DNA of 52,634 bases from Bacteroidales bacterium. Its GTDB lineage: Bacteria > Bacteroidota > Bacteroidia > Bacteroidales > VadinHA17. The DNA lies in the NCBI GenBank assembly GCA_021157415.1, contig JAGGWN010000033.1:1-52634 (forward strand). The letters run 5' to 3'. Below, piece after piece: positions 16,015-24,846 of the stretch. The notes under the pieces are model-generated. The model had not been told where the DNA came from and searched no databases. It worked only from the letters and a program-made list of their open reading frames with translations. The number at the start of each line of letters is the position of its first letter. Position 1 is the first letter of the stretch. Position numbers and translations under genes: made by a program.

Positions 16015-17430
16015 ATGAGCCGAAGGAAAAAAAATCTTCCTCTTATCACTGAGGCAGAAGTAGTGGATATTGCCCGGGGAGGCAGGGCCATCGCCAAAAA
16101 GGATGCCCTGGCCATACTGGTCTCTCATGCAGTTCCCGGAGATATTATTGACATACAGGTCACCAGAAAGAAAAAAAAATTTTACGAAGGGCGTCCGGTA
16201 TTTTTTCATCAATATTCTTCTTTCCGTACCGATCCTGTCTGTGCACACTTTCCTGTTTGCGGGGGATGCAAATGGCAGGATATGACTTACGAAGCCCAGC
16301 TCCGGTATAAGGAAAAACAGGTAACTGACCAGATGAAACGTCTGGCCGGGCTTCCGGAAAATATTCAGGATAAGATACAGCCGATTCTTGCCGCTGAAGA
16401 TCCCTGGTATTACCGCAACAAAATGGAGTTTACTTTTTCGGCCAGGCGCTGGCTGACACCGGAAGAGATTGCTTCAGGTAAACAAATTGCCGAACCGGCC
16501 CTGGGATTTCATATCGCCGGACTCTTCGACAAGATTCTCGACATCACGGAATGTCATCTGCAGGGAGGACCGTCCAATGCCATCCGCAACTTCATCAGGG
16601 ATTTCACCCTTGAGCAGGGATATCCTTTTTTCAACATCCGTGCACAGGAAGGCCTGATGCGCAACCTGATCATCCGCACTGCCCGCTCCGGCGAGGTGAT
16701 GGTGATCCTTTCCTTCTATCACGACGACCGGGAAAAGATCCTGCCTTTGCTAGAGGCTGTAAAAGAGCGGTTCCCGGAGATCAACTCACTGCAATATGTC
16801 ATCAATCCAAAAGGTAATGACACCCTGGAAGGATTGGAGATACAGGTTTTCCACGGAAAAGATCATATCATAGAAAAACTTGACGGACTCTCCTTCAAGA
16901 TCAGTCCTAAATCTTTTTTTCAGACACACACCCGACAGGCGGAAAATCTGTATCGTACCGTTCTGGAATTTGCAGAACTAACGGATACGAATACTGTGTA
17001 TGACCTTTACAGCGGCACCGGCACCATCGGTCTGTTCATGGCACCGCACGCCAGGAAAGTCATCGGCATAGAATCGGTGGAAGACGCTGTCCTCGATGCC
17101 CGCGGGAATGCTGCCCTGAACCACATTGAAAATGCAATCTTTCTCACGGGTGATACCAAAGAAATGTTCAATGACACTTTGTTTCGGCAGTATGGTTTCC
17201 CGGATGTGGTTATCCTGGATCCTCCGCGTGCCGGCATCCAGTCCGAAGTCATAGAGATGCTGTTAAAACAACTGCCCGGCAGGATCGTTTATGTCAGTTG
17301 TAATCCCGCCACCCAGGCACGCGACATACAGGGCCTGCTCCCCTCTTTTACTCCGGAAAAGATCCGGCCGATAGATATGTTTCCCCACACCGATCATGTG
17401 GAGAATGTGGTGTTGATGAAAAAGAAATAA
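16015..17430 (+). CDS. rlmD: 23S rRNA (uracil-C5)-methyltransferase, RlmD/RumA family
   Basis: The protein has 471 residues from the ATG at 16015, chosen because a promoter -7 box occupies the upstream extension. An N-terminal TRAM-like domain is followed by four cysteines for a [4Fe-4S] cluster (Cys76, Cys82, Cys85 and probably Cys180 in ITECHLQ). The methyltransferase domain shows SPKSFFQTH, the SAM-binding DLYSGTGTIGLF, VILDPPRAG and the catalytic Cys429 in VYVSCNPAT. The family methylates U1939 or U747 of 23S rRNA; Bacteroidota copies are usually named RlmD, but the exact target cannot be read from the sequence. Confidence 0.92.
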   Translation: MSRRKKNLPLITEAEVVDIARGGRAIAKKDALAILVSHAVPGDIIDIQVTRKKKKFYEGRPVFFHQYSSFRTDPVCAHFPVCGGCKWQDMTYEAQLRYKEKQVTDQMKRLAGLPENIQDKIQPILAAEDPWYYRNKMEFTFSARRWLTPEEIASGKQIAEPALGFHIAGLFDKILDITECHLQGGPSNAIRNFIRDFTLEQGYPFFNIRAQEGLMRNLIIRTARSGEVMVILSFYHDDREKILPLLEAVKERFPEINSLQYVINPKGNDTLEGLEIQVFHGKDHIIEKLDGLSFKISPKSFFQTHTRQAENLYRTVLEFAELTDTNTVYDLYSGTGTIGLFMAPHARKVIGIESVEDAVLDARGNAALNHIENAIFLTGDTKEMFNDTLFRQYGFPDVVILDPPRAGIQSEVIEMLLKQLPGRIVYVSCNPATQARDIQGLLPSFTPEKIRPIDMFPHTDHVENVVLMKKK

Positions 17431-17482
17431 CAGAGTGCGGCGGTGCACCCATTTGTCATTTTTCGTGTATTCATCATCCTTC

Positions 17483-19195
17483 CTATTCCGGTGTCCATTC
17501 TCCGGGATGTTCTTTCCTGAAGTCTATCCAGTATTGTTTGATGGTTGATTTGATTTCCCGGTGCAGAACCAACAGGCCTGTCAGGTTAGGCAGCGCCATC
17601 AGGACAATGGTAATGTAAGACAAGGCCCAGACGATGGAAGTGTCGGTGAAAGAGGCAAAAAAGAAACCGATAATATACAAAAAGCGATAGTAGATCACTG
17701 ATTTGGGTCCGAACAGGAACGTCATGGCCCGTCCCCCGTAATAAGACCACGAGATAGCAGTGGAAAAAGCAAACAGCAACAGCCCGATGGAAACGATATA
17801 CTGTCCGTAATCTCCCAGGAAACTTTTCTTAAAAGCTTCCGTGGTCAGGGGAGCACTATGCAACAATGATTTTCCGGTTACCGTAACCCCTGCTTTGTCT
17901 ATTTCCACGACTCCGTTTTCCACAGGTATGGTACCTGTGAAAGGTTTGCCTTCTTTTGTAAACTCCACATTTTCAGCGATAGACTGTGAGTTGATCAACG
18001 TCAGACTGTCGGTCATTCTTCCTTTTTTCACATGCACTTCGCCCGTAAAGAGCGGAGGAGTTTTCTGGTGGTTGAACATTTTGAACAGCTCCTGCTCATC
18101 TTTGGGATTCTTATCATTATAGACCCTGGCCAGCATAACCATATCGGCTTTCTGGAACTGGTTAGGATATTTCTCGTGCCAGGCACCGGAAGCAAGCAAC
18201 ACCAGGCCAGTCAGCGTGCAAATAACGATCGTATCAATGAAAGGCTCGAGGATAGCCACCAGTCCTTCCGACACCGGTTCATGGGCCCGTGCCGCCGAGT
18301 GGGCGATAGGTGCAGATCCCTGACCTGCCTCATTTGAAAACAACCCCCTGTTCACTCCTTTGTTAAAGGCATAAGCAAACCCTGCACCCATAAAACCACC
18401 GACAGCCGCCGTACCGGTAACCACATTACTGAAGATAGAGATGAATGAAGGAATGATATTTTCATAATTGGTAACAATGACAAACAAGGCTCCCACAAAA
18501 TAAAAGAGGGCCATCACAGGCACCAGTGTGGAGGTGACTTTGGCAATACGTTTGATACCGCCGATGATCACCAGGGCCAGTAAAACGGTCAGTACCGCTC
18601 CTGAGACAATCTGTTTGATGTGGAAAGAAGCAAAAAGTGCATTGGAGATGCTGTTGATCTGCGGAAGGCTGCCGGTACCGAAAGAAGAAAGAATGGTTGC
18701 CAGAGCAAAGAAAATACCCAGCCACAAACCTGTTTTGATGACTTTTCCGTTCTTCAGACGGATATTCATCCTTTTTTTCATATAATACATCGGACCGCCT
18801 GAGATAGAACCATCGGGAAGGACATCCCTATACTTATGCGAAATGGTCACCTCCACAAACTTAGTTGTCATGCCGAACAATGCTGTGACCAGCATCCAGA
18901 ACAAAGCTGCCGGACCGCCGATATGGATAGCCAGGGCCACCCCGGCAATGTTTCCGGTGCCAACCGTCCCCGACAAAGCAGTGGACAATGCCTGAAAGTG
19001 ACTGGCATCACCCACATCCGTATCTTTGTCATATTTCCCTTTTACAATACGAACAGCAAACCTGAAGTATCTGAACTGGGGAAACTTGAGATAAAAAGTA
19101 AAGAAAAGGCCTGTACCCAGAAGGAGAAACACAAACCACTGGCTTCCTCCCAGATACTGGTTAAGGAATTCAAGAAACTCTTTTACCTGTTGCAT
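17483..19195 (-). CDS. Sodium:alanine/glycine symporter (AgcS family) with a soluble insert
   Basis: This 570-residue transporter contains the AgcS signatures ALSGTVGTGNIAGVA, GGPMYYM and NRGLFSNEAGQGSAPIAH. Family members are usually 440-490 residues. The extra length is mainly a hydrophilic segment at about residues 344-459, rich in beta-type motifs (GEVHVKKGRMTDSLTLIN, GTIPVENGVVEI), placed between two membrane helices. Such an insert would lie outside the membrane core and is unusual for the family. The transporter takes up alanine or glycine with sodium. It is a single gene convergent with rlmD. Confidence 0.93.
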   Translation of the reverse strand: MQQVKEFLEFLNQYLGGSQWFVFLLLGTGLFFTFYLKFPQFRYFRFAVRIVKGKYDKDTDVGDASHFQALSTALSGTVGTGNIAGVALAIHIGGPAALFWMLVTALFGMTTKFVEVTISHKYRDVLPDGSISGGPMYYMKKRMNIRLKNGKVIKTGLWLGIFFALATILSSFGTGSLPQINSISNALFASFHIKQIVSGAVLTVLLALVIIGGIKRIAKVTSTLVPVMALFYFVGALFVIVTNYENIIPSFISIFSNVVTGTAAVGGFMGAGFAYAFNKGVNRGLFSNEAGQGSAPIAHSAARAHEPVSEGLVAILEPFIDTIVICTLTGLVLLASGAWHEKYPNQFQKADMVMLARVYNDKNPKDEQELFKMFNHQKTPPLFTGEVHVKKGRMTDSLTLINSQSIAENVEFTKEGKPFTGTIPVENGVVEIDKAGVTVTGKSLLHSAPLTTEAFKKSFLGDYGQYIVSIGLLLFAFSTAISWSYYGGRAMTFLFGPKSVIYYRFLYIIGFFFASFTDTSIVWALSYITIVLMALPNLTGLLVLHREIKSTIKQYWIDFRKEHPGEWTPE

Positions 19196-19311
19196 GCCGG
19201 ATGTTTTGGATGTAATAAATCTTTCACTGTTGATTAAGAAAACAAAAATAATAATTATGCGGGAAGAAAAAAGAGGAAGAGAATATACGTTTGCAAGGCC
19301 CGGGGTTCAAA

Positions 19312-19335
19312 GTAAAAAGCCCACTTGCATGGGCT
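19312..19335 (-). terminator. Terminator of the tRNA-Ser gene
   Basis: On the minus strand, AGCCCA and TGGGCT form a 6-bp stem with a 6-base loop (19318-19335), followed by TTTT. It lies 16 bases downstream of the tRNA 3' end. Confidence 0.75.
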
Positions 19336-19349
19336 ATCTGTTTGAATTT

Positions 19350-19437
<88 letters not shown>

Positions 19438-19623
19438 GGGAAAAGAATGTATTAAAAAAAATAGCGGTCATCCACAAAAAGAACCTGCTTCCGTAAAAAG
19501 CAGGGCAAAAGTAAAAAAAGGAATGATTTTTTCAAAAAAAAAGAAGCAATGCAGAGGATTATAAACCCACAGTCCGCAAAAGAAGACCCAACATGCTTTC
19601 TATTGTGCAAACCGGGATAAACC

Positions 19624-20622
19624 TTACCGGCGAATAAAACCCTCCACCTCCTTCAGTAACGGGTCTATGCGGTAATAACGTATCAGCACCATTTCGTTGA
19701 GAGGGGTAACCCATGCCCGTGCCACATCGGGATCACAGGCAGAGGACCCCTCTACAGGCTGCCGGTTCGGGAGGGAATATATCCGCATGCTGAATTTTTC
19801 CCCCTGAAAATCCACCACGTTCAAAATATACAATGGTTTTTGATGCAGGACACTGTCGCGGGACGCCGGCGTAAGCGAACGGTCCCACTCATCGCACTCC
19901 AGATGCTGGAAGTAGCTCAGATATGTTCTGATGCGGGTGGTATCTGCCGGCTGTCCCCGCAGGGAAGTATCTTCCGGCAAGAAATAATAAGTGTGTGTCA
20001 ACGTATCTATTCCCACCCGGTAACCAGTACCGGGAGGCTCACCATACTCCATCCGCACTTCCCGGACCTCTCCGGGCCGGTAATCAAACAAAGTGGGATC
20101 ACGCCAGTAATAGGGGTCAGTGATAAAAAACACGGCCGGGTTAACCTGTTCTACGGGCAAATAAACGATACTCCATTTTTTTTTACGGGCAAGTCGCATC
20201 AGGGCCCCTCCCCCGGGGATCCGGGTACTGGCATACACTTCAAAACGTTTCACCGGAAAAACTCTCCGGAAGATACGAACGTCTATGTGCCGGCCGGAAG
20301 TATCTGCTCTTACCTGCCGTACCAGGTCTTCCGACACCGGGGATTTTACTTCCATGTGTAAAAGTACTTTTTGAAGCACCTTGATAGAGCGGGTTCTTAC
20401 CGGCCACCGGTGGTTGACCCGCCAGCCGGTATTTTCTTTTTTCAATACGAGCGTAACCGTATCTTCCCTGAAAACAATCCGGGAAATATGCTGTATCTCT
20501 TTTTTCTTCAGTTGAAAAGTCTTTCGTGGCCCGCCGCCGTTTTTTGGAATGAGTAAAAAGACTCCGGTAAGAATCAGAATACCAGCAAGGGAAACCAGCA
20601 CAACCAACAGCCGTTTCATCAC
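19624..20622 (-). CDS. DUF4340-like membrane-anchored protein
   Basis: This 332-residue protein has one N-terminal membrane helix (LLVVLVSLAGILILTGVFLLI) and a large extracytoplasmic part rich in beta strands. The pattern KEIQHISRIVFRED ... WRVNHRWPVR resembles DUF4340 proteins, which are typically encoded next to GldG-type ABC components. It begins 11 bases after the end of gldG and is the last gene of a three-gene unit with gldF and gldG. Its function is not known; association with the GldFG transporter is inferred from gene order. Confidence 0.75.
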   Translation of the reverse strand: MMKRLLVVLVSLAGILILTGVFLLIPKNGGGPRKTFQLKKKEIQHISRIVFREDTVTLVLKKENTGWRVNHRWPVRTRSIKVLQKVLLHMEVKSPVSEDLVRQVRADTSGRHIDVRIFRRVFPVKRFEVYASTRIPGGGALMRLARKKKWSIVYLPVEQVNPAVFFITDPYYWRDPTLFDYRPGEVREVRMEYGEPPGTGYRVGIDTLTHTYYFLPEDTSLRGQPADTTRIRTYLSYFQHLECDEWDRSLTPASRDSVLHQKPLYILNVVDFQGEKFSMRIYSLPNRQPVEGSSACDPDVARAWVTPLNEMVLIRYYRIDPLLKEVEGFIRR

Positions 20623-20633
20623 TATCTTTTTAT

Positions 20634-22364
20634 TTAAATGCGGGAAGCAAATTTATGTTTTCGTACCATATTGACTATTATTCCGGCTATTACGATCAGC
20701 AATACAGGCAACAGCGTGTTGAAAAGCTCCCAGTACATACGTTGGGCATTGATCTTTTCCCTGTCGAGCAGGCGCAACTTGAATTCGCGTCCCCGCAGTT
20801 CCATCAGGTTCTGATCATCCACGAGATAGTTCACCGCATTTACGATCAGGTCTTTATTCCCATAGGTCTGTTGCGTCAGGCGGTCCTGTCCCAGCGGCAG
20901 AGAAATCCACTTGCCTCCTACCCTGCGCACGCCGTTACGGATGATATCACCGTCAGAAAAAATGATCATACGGGTAGGCACACTCTCCTCTTTAAACCCG
21001 GCATATCCTCCCGGAATTACAGCAGACAGCATACGGTGGCGGAACACGGATTCGAACCTACCTTCCAGCACCACTCCCGTGATCAGTCCCGACCGGTTAA
21101 AGTCTTTCACCGGTGGCGGTTTTTTGATCTCTTCAAGGCTAACCATCAACGGAGCCCCGCGGGTACGTGTATAACGGGAGGTACGTAACAGAATATGTTT
21201 GTCTATCTTTCCGTTCCCTTCCACCGTATCCAGGGGGTTGACAAATTCGCCCTTCACCAGATTCAGGTTGCGGGAAACGGAATGTTTCTGCGGTGCCATC
21301 AGCGGATAATACAGCCAGGGCGCCGGGACATAATGCGGAGCATTTCCCACAATAGCCGTATTCACCGGGATCATGCCGCAGCGCATATCCTGGATCAGTG
21401 ATCCGTCCAAACGTACCCCGTATTTAAACAACATATCATTGAGATGCAGATCAAGGGGCACCCCGAAGGTGGAACTGGCATAAACAAGGCTGTCGGCATC
21501 AATCATCACTTTGTCCAACAGCCATAAGATTTTCCCGCCCTGCATCACATACTGATCCAACACAAACTTGTCTGCCTCGCTGAAAGGTCTGGTGGGTTTT
21601 GCAATAATGATGGCAGCATATTTATCCAGTATCCCCGGCCTTCCCCCGATCATGCCCCTGTCAATGTTAAAATATATGGCCAGTTCTTTTTCAGCGTCTT
21701 CCACTTCTATCTCAGGCAGCTCACCGTGACCTTCCGTAAATGCTATGCGATATACCGTATCGGCACTGAGGGTCTTGATGCCACGGATCAAATTATATTC
21801 AATCCCCTCTATTGAATGATTCAGATTGACAGCCGCCGGCAAAGAAGGATTGTTGTTCAGAAAATTTACCGCTATCTCCATGCCGTTGTAGTTAATCACA
21901 GCTCCCGGAAAGATAATCTTCGAAGAGACCCCTCCTTCCTTATCCCGCTGCTGAACATCGGCAGGACGCAGGCCTTTCTTGTACAATTCCTGATAATATT
22001 TATCCCGCTCTTTTGTCGTTTTCCCTTCGGAAGGATTGATAAATGCATAGGACAGGCGTTTCCCCGCATAGGCTTCAAACTCATCCAGGACGTCCTTGAC
22101 GGCCGTACGCATGCGCTTAAAGCCCACCGGCATTTCTCCGTCGAGAAAAACCTGCACATACACCTCTTTGTTGAGATTCTTTAAAATATATTTTGTTTTG
22201 GACGACAGGGTGAATCTTTTCTCCGCCGTGAGGTCGATCCGGAAGAACCAGTGAGACGACAAAACGCCGATAACAGCCAACGCCGCAATCACGGCCAGAA
22301 ACTCCGAAACATTCCGGAGGATCAGGGAATACCTGCTGTTTTTATGTTTGATCTTTATCCCCAT
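20634..22364 (-). CDS. gldG: Gliding-motility ABC transporter auxiliary subunit GldG
   Basis: This 576-residue protein starts with one membrane helix (FLAVIAALAVIGVLSSHWFF), then a large exported domain, and ends with a second helix (LLPVLLIVIAGIIVNMV) and a short basic tail. The segments TAEKRFTLSSKTKYILKNL and VYVQVFLDGEMP, and later EGHGELPE, are typical of the GldG/ABC_transp_aux family. With GldF and an ATPase GldA it forms an ABC complex; in Flavobacterium it was first linked to gliding, but many non-gliding Bacteroidales carry it. It lies 6 bases after gldF. Confidence 0.92.
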   Translation of the reverse strand: MGIKIKHKNSRYSLILRNVSEFLAVIAALAVIGVLSSHWFFRIDLTAEKRFTLSSKTKYILKNLNKEVYVQVFLDGEMPVGFKRMRTAVKDVLDEFEAYAGKRLSYAFINPSEGKTTKERDKYYQELYKKGLRPADVQQRDKEGGVSSKIIFPGAVINYNGMEIAVNFLNNNPSLPAAVNLNHSIEGIEYNLIRGIKTLSADTVYRIAFTEGHGELPEIEVEDAEKELAIYFNIDRGMIGGRPGILDKYAAIIIAKPTRPFSEADKFVLDQYVMQGGKILWLLDKVMIDADSLVYASSTFGVPLDLHLNDMLFKYGVRLDGSLIQDMRCGMIPVNTAIVGNAPHYVPAPWLYYPLMAPQKHSVSRNLNLVKGEFVNPLDTVEGNGKIDKHILLRTSRYTRTRGAPLMVSLEEIKKPPPVKDFNRSGLITGVVLEGRFESVFRHRMLSAVIPGGYAGFKEESVPTRMIIFSDGDIIRNGVRRVGGKWISLPLGQDRLTQQTYGNKDLIVNAVNYLVDDQNLMELRGREFKLRLLDREKINAQRMYWELFNTLLPVLLIVIAGIIVNMVRKHKFASRI

Positions 22365-22370
22365 TGATAT

Positions 22371-23102
22371 TTACCATCTTCTGCTTTGAAGAATAAACTT
22401 CGTCATCAGGATGAACAAGACGATCACGCCAAAAAAATAAAGGATATCCCTTGAATCCAGCACGCCCCTGCTCATGGATTTATAGTGTTCATTGATTCCC
22501 ATCTTCAACACAAGGAAGTTCACAGCATGAAAGAGACCCATCGAACTGAGAAAATCAAAGCCGATATACAATATAAAACTCAGCAACACAGCGAGGATAA
22601 AAGCCACAATGGGGTTATCTGAGAGAGAAGAGGAGAAAATCCCGATGGCAACATATACCAACGCCAGGAATAACAAACCGACATAAGATCCCCAGATGCC
22701 ACCCATATCCAGATTGCCAGGAGGGTTACCAAGCAGATTTATAGAGAGCACATAAATCAGCGTCGGCAATAAAGCTACCACTACCAGCGTCAGTCCGGCG
22801 AGGTATTTTCCCACGACGATCTGCAAGTCAGTCAGGGGCCTGGTCAAAAGCAGTTCCAGGGTACCACTGCGGCTTTCCTCCGCAAATGAACGCATGGTAA
22901 CAGCCGGGACCAGAAAAAGGAAGATCCACGGGGCCATCATGAAAAATGTATCCAGGGAGGCATACCCGCTGTCCAGCACATTGGTATCTCCCGGAAAGAC
23001 CCACAGAAACAAACTATTGGCTACAAGAAAAACAACCACCACCACATAACCTGTGACAGTACTGAAAAACTCTGCAATCTCTTTCGTTAACAACGCCCAC
23101 AT
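22371..23102 (-). CDS. gldF: ABC-2 type permease GldF
   Basis: This 243-residue integral membrane protein has six hydrophobic segments. The stretch AVTMRSFAEESRSGTLELLLTRPLTD is the hallmark of ABC-2 permeases, and the length and neighbour gldG identify GldF. The ATPase subunit gldA is not beside it, as is common in Bacteroidota where it is encoded elsewhere. It opens a tight unit gldF-gldG-DUF4340 with gaps of 6 and 11 bases. Confidence 0.92.
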   Translation of the reverse strand: MWALLTKEIAEFFSTVTGYVVVVVFLVANSLFLWVFPGDTNVLDSGYASLDTFFMMAPWIFLFLVPAVTMRSFAEESRSGTLELLLTRPLTDLQIVVGKYLAGLTLVVVALLPTLIYVLSINLLGNPPGNLDMGGIWGSYVGLLFLALVYVAIGIFSSSLSDNPIVAFILAVLLSFILYIGFDFLSSMGLFHAVNFLVLKMGINEHYKSMSRGVLDSRDILYFFGVIVLFILMTKFILQSRRW

Positions 23103-23193
23103 AAACAGTCTCCATTTTGCATTGAACGCAAAGTTAATATTTTTATTACGTGACAGGTTATGGGAGCCTGGTTCTTCGTTTCAGGGGTTGGGG

Positions 23194-24600
23194 TTACCGG
23201 GTTCGGGGTTCCGGGTTCGGGGTTGTCACTCTCCCGAGTTCTACAGTAAAATGTCTCAGTATGGGTGCTTCACGGACGATGCGCATGCCATGACGAATGA
23301 TGTCGCGTCGTTCCCATACTTGTTTAAGGCCTTCGGCGACGGCCCGCATATGATTATCGCTGTACACACGACGCGGGACAGCCAGGCGCACTGTTTCCAG
23401 GGCCGGGAACCGGTTTTTGCGAGTCACAGGGTCCCTGTCGGCCATCAGAGCGCCTATTTCCACACCTCTGACGCCGGCTTCAAGATATAATTCCACGGCC
23501 AGGGTCTGGGCAGGAAACTCTTCCCGGGGCACATGGAACAAAAAATGCAGGGCATCCACAAAGATGGCATGGCCCCCGTAAGGCCGGATCACAGGAATAC
23601 CATAACGCGAGATCATTTCACCCAACAAAGCCACCTGTTTGGTTCGGGCTTCAAGATATTCCAGGGTAGTGGATTCTTTCAAACCCACGGCCAGTGCATT
23701 CATATCCCGGCCTGCCATGCCACCATAGGTAATAAACCCTTCAAACATGATATTGAAGGTAGTGGCTTGCCGGAACAGTTCTTCTTCCCTGAAACCAATA
23801 AACCCACCGATATTCACCAGACCGTCTTTTTTGCTGCTCATGGTCATTCCGTCGGCGTATCCGAACATCTCTCTGACGATATCACGTATAGGCGTATTTT
23901 CATACCCGGGTTCCCGGGTCCTGATGAACCATGCATTCTCGGCAAAACGAGCCCCATCAATGAACAAGCGCACCCCGTATTTGTCTGTAAGATGTGAGAC
24001 GGCCCTCAGATTTTCCATACTCACGGGTTGTCCGCCGGTGGTATTACAGGTAAGGGTCATAATCACCAGCGGGATTTTCGAAGGCGGGTTTTCTTTCAGT
24101 ATTTTTTCCAGCTTTGCCAGATCCACATTTCCTTTAAAGGGAAAATGACTGTTTATTTCAAATGCTTCGTCCACACTACAATCCACTGCCTGCGCTTTCC
24201 TGTATTCAATGTGCCCTTTGGTGGTATCGAAATGACTGTTTCCGGGAACAATATCCCCGCTCTTTACCAAAACCGAGAACAACACATTCTCCGCTGCTCT
24301 TCCCTGGTGGGTAGGTAAAAAATAGTCAAAACCCGTAATCTCACGGATGGTTTCTTTCAGGTGTTCATAAGAAGAAGACCCGGCATAACTCTCGTCGCCG
24401 GTCATGATGGCAGCCCATTGCCGGTCGCTCATAGCTCCCGTTCCCGAATCGGTAAGCAGGTCGATCATAACCTGATCACTCTGAAGATTAAAAAGATTGT
24501 ATTTTGCCTGTCTGATCCATTCTTCCCGTTCAGCCCAGGAAGAAAGATGGACCGGCTCTGTCATTTTTGTCTTATAAGGCTCAAAATAAGAACGTTCCAT
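23194..24600 (-). CDS. tnaA: Tryptophanase (tryptophan indole-lyase)
   Basis: At 468 residues this has the length of the beta-eliminating lyases. The PLP lysine is Lys258 in MTMSSKKDG. Two sites favour tryptophanase over the close relative tyrosine phenol-lyase: SHFDTTKGH has Asp125, where the phenol-lyase has Thr, and GVRGVEIG has Val where the phenol-lyase has Met-Glu-Arg. Other matches are DLLTDSGTGAMSD, PTHQGRAAEN and ETVRLAVPRRVY. It degrades tryptophan to indole, pyruvate and ammonia. No tnaC-like leader or permease is nearby. The last residues (NPEPRTR) come from a 14-bp tandem repeat. Confidence 0.9.
   Translation of the reverse strand: MERSYFEPYKTKMTEPVHLSSWAEREEWIRQAKYNLFNLQSDQVMIDLLTDSGTGAMSDRQWAAIMTGDESYAGSSSYEHLKETIREITGFDYFLPTHQGRAAENVLFSVLVKSGDIVPGNSHFDTTKGHIEYRKAQAVDCSVDEAFEINSHFPFKGNVDLAKLEKILKENPPSKIPLVIMTLTCNTTGGQPVSMENLRAVSHLTDKYGVRLFIDGARFAENAWFIRTREPGYENTPIRDIVREMFGYADGMTMSSKKDGLVNIGGFIGFREEELFRQATTFNIMFEGFITYGGMAGRDMNALAVGLKESTTLEYLEARTKQVALLGEMISRYGIPVIRPYGGHAIFVDALHFLFHVPREEFPAQTLAVELYLEAGVRGVEIGALMADRDPVTRKNRFPALETVRLAVPRRVYSDNHMRAVAEGLKQVWERRDIIRHGMRIVREAPILRHFTVELGRVTTPNPEPRTR
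23197..23224. repeat. 14-bp tandem repeat encoding the tnaA tail
   Basis: CCGGGTTCGGGGTT occurs twice without mismatch (23197-23210 and 23211-23224), with related GGGGTT words just before it. The tnaA stop codon (23194-23196) abuts the array, so the repeat supplies the last residues of the protein. Confidence 0.85.
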
Positions 24601-24689
24601 TTTTATACGTTTTTGAAAATGGGGTGGGTAAAAAGAAAAACATTGATTGGGAAGGGTTCCGGCCGGAAAGAAAAAAAAGGGCCGGACTA

Positions 24690-24720
24690 TTTGAAAAGAG
24701 CGTAGCTGTCCCTATTTTTG
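24690..24720 (+). promoter_or_regulatory. Promoter upstream of the DUF3078 gene
   Basis: TTTG at 24690-24693 and TATTTTTG at 24713-24720 are separated by 19 bases, an exact match to the Bacteroidota -33/-7 promoter. It leads to the gene at 24847, leaving a leader of about 120 bases. Confidence 0.7.
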
Positions 24721-24846
24721 ACGTTTCGATACCTGTTACAGGCAAGATATGACAATATGGAATCAACCATATGTAAAAAAGATTTTTGTAAATACAAATT
24801 TAAGATTTTATACCGTTTAAGCGGTAAGTAATAAGGAGGAAATACT

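Noticed and set aside
23194-24600. Tyrosine phenol-lyase as an alternative to tryptophanase
   Set aside because: The Asp in SHFDTTKGH and Val in RGVEIG match tryptophanase; the phenol-lyase has Thr and Arg-containing motifs at these sites.
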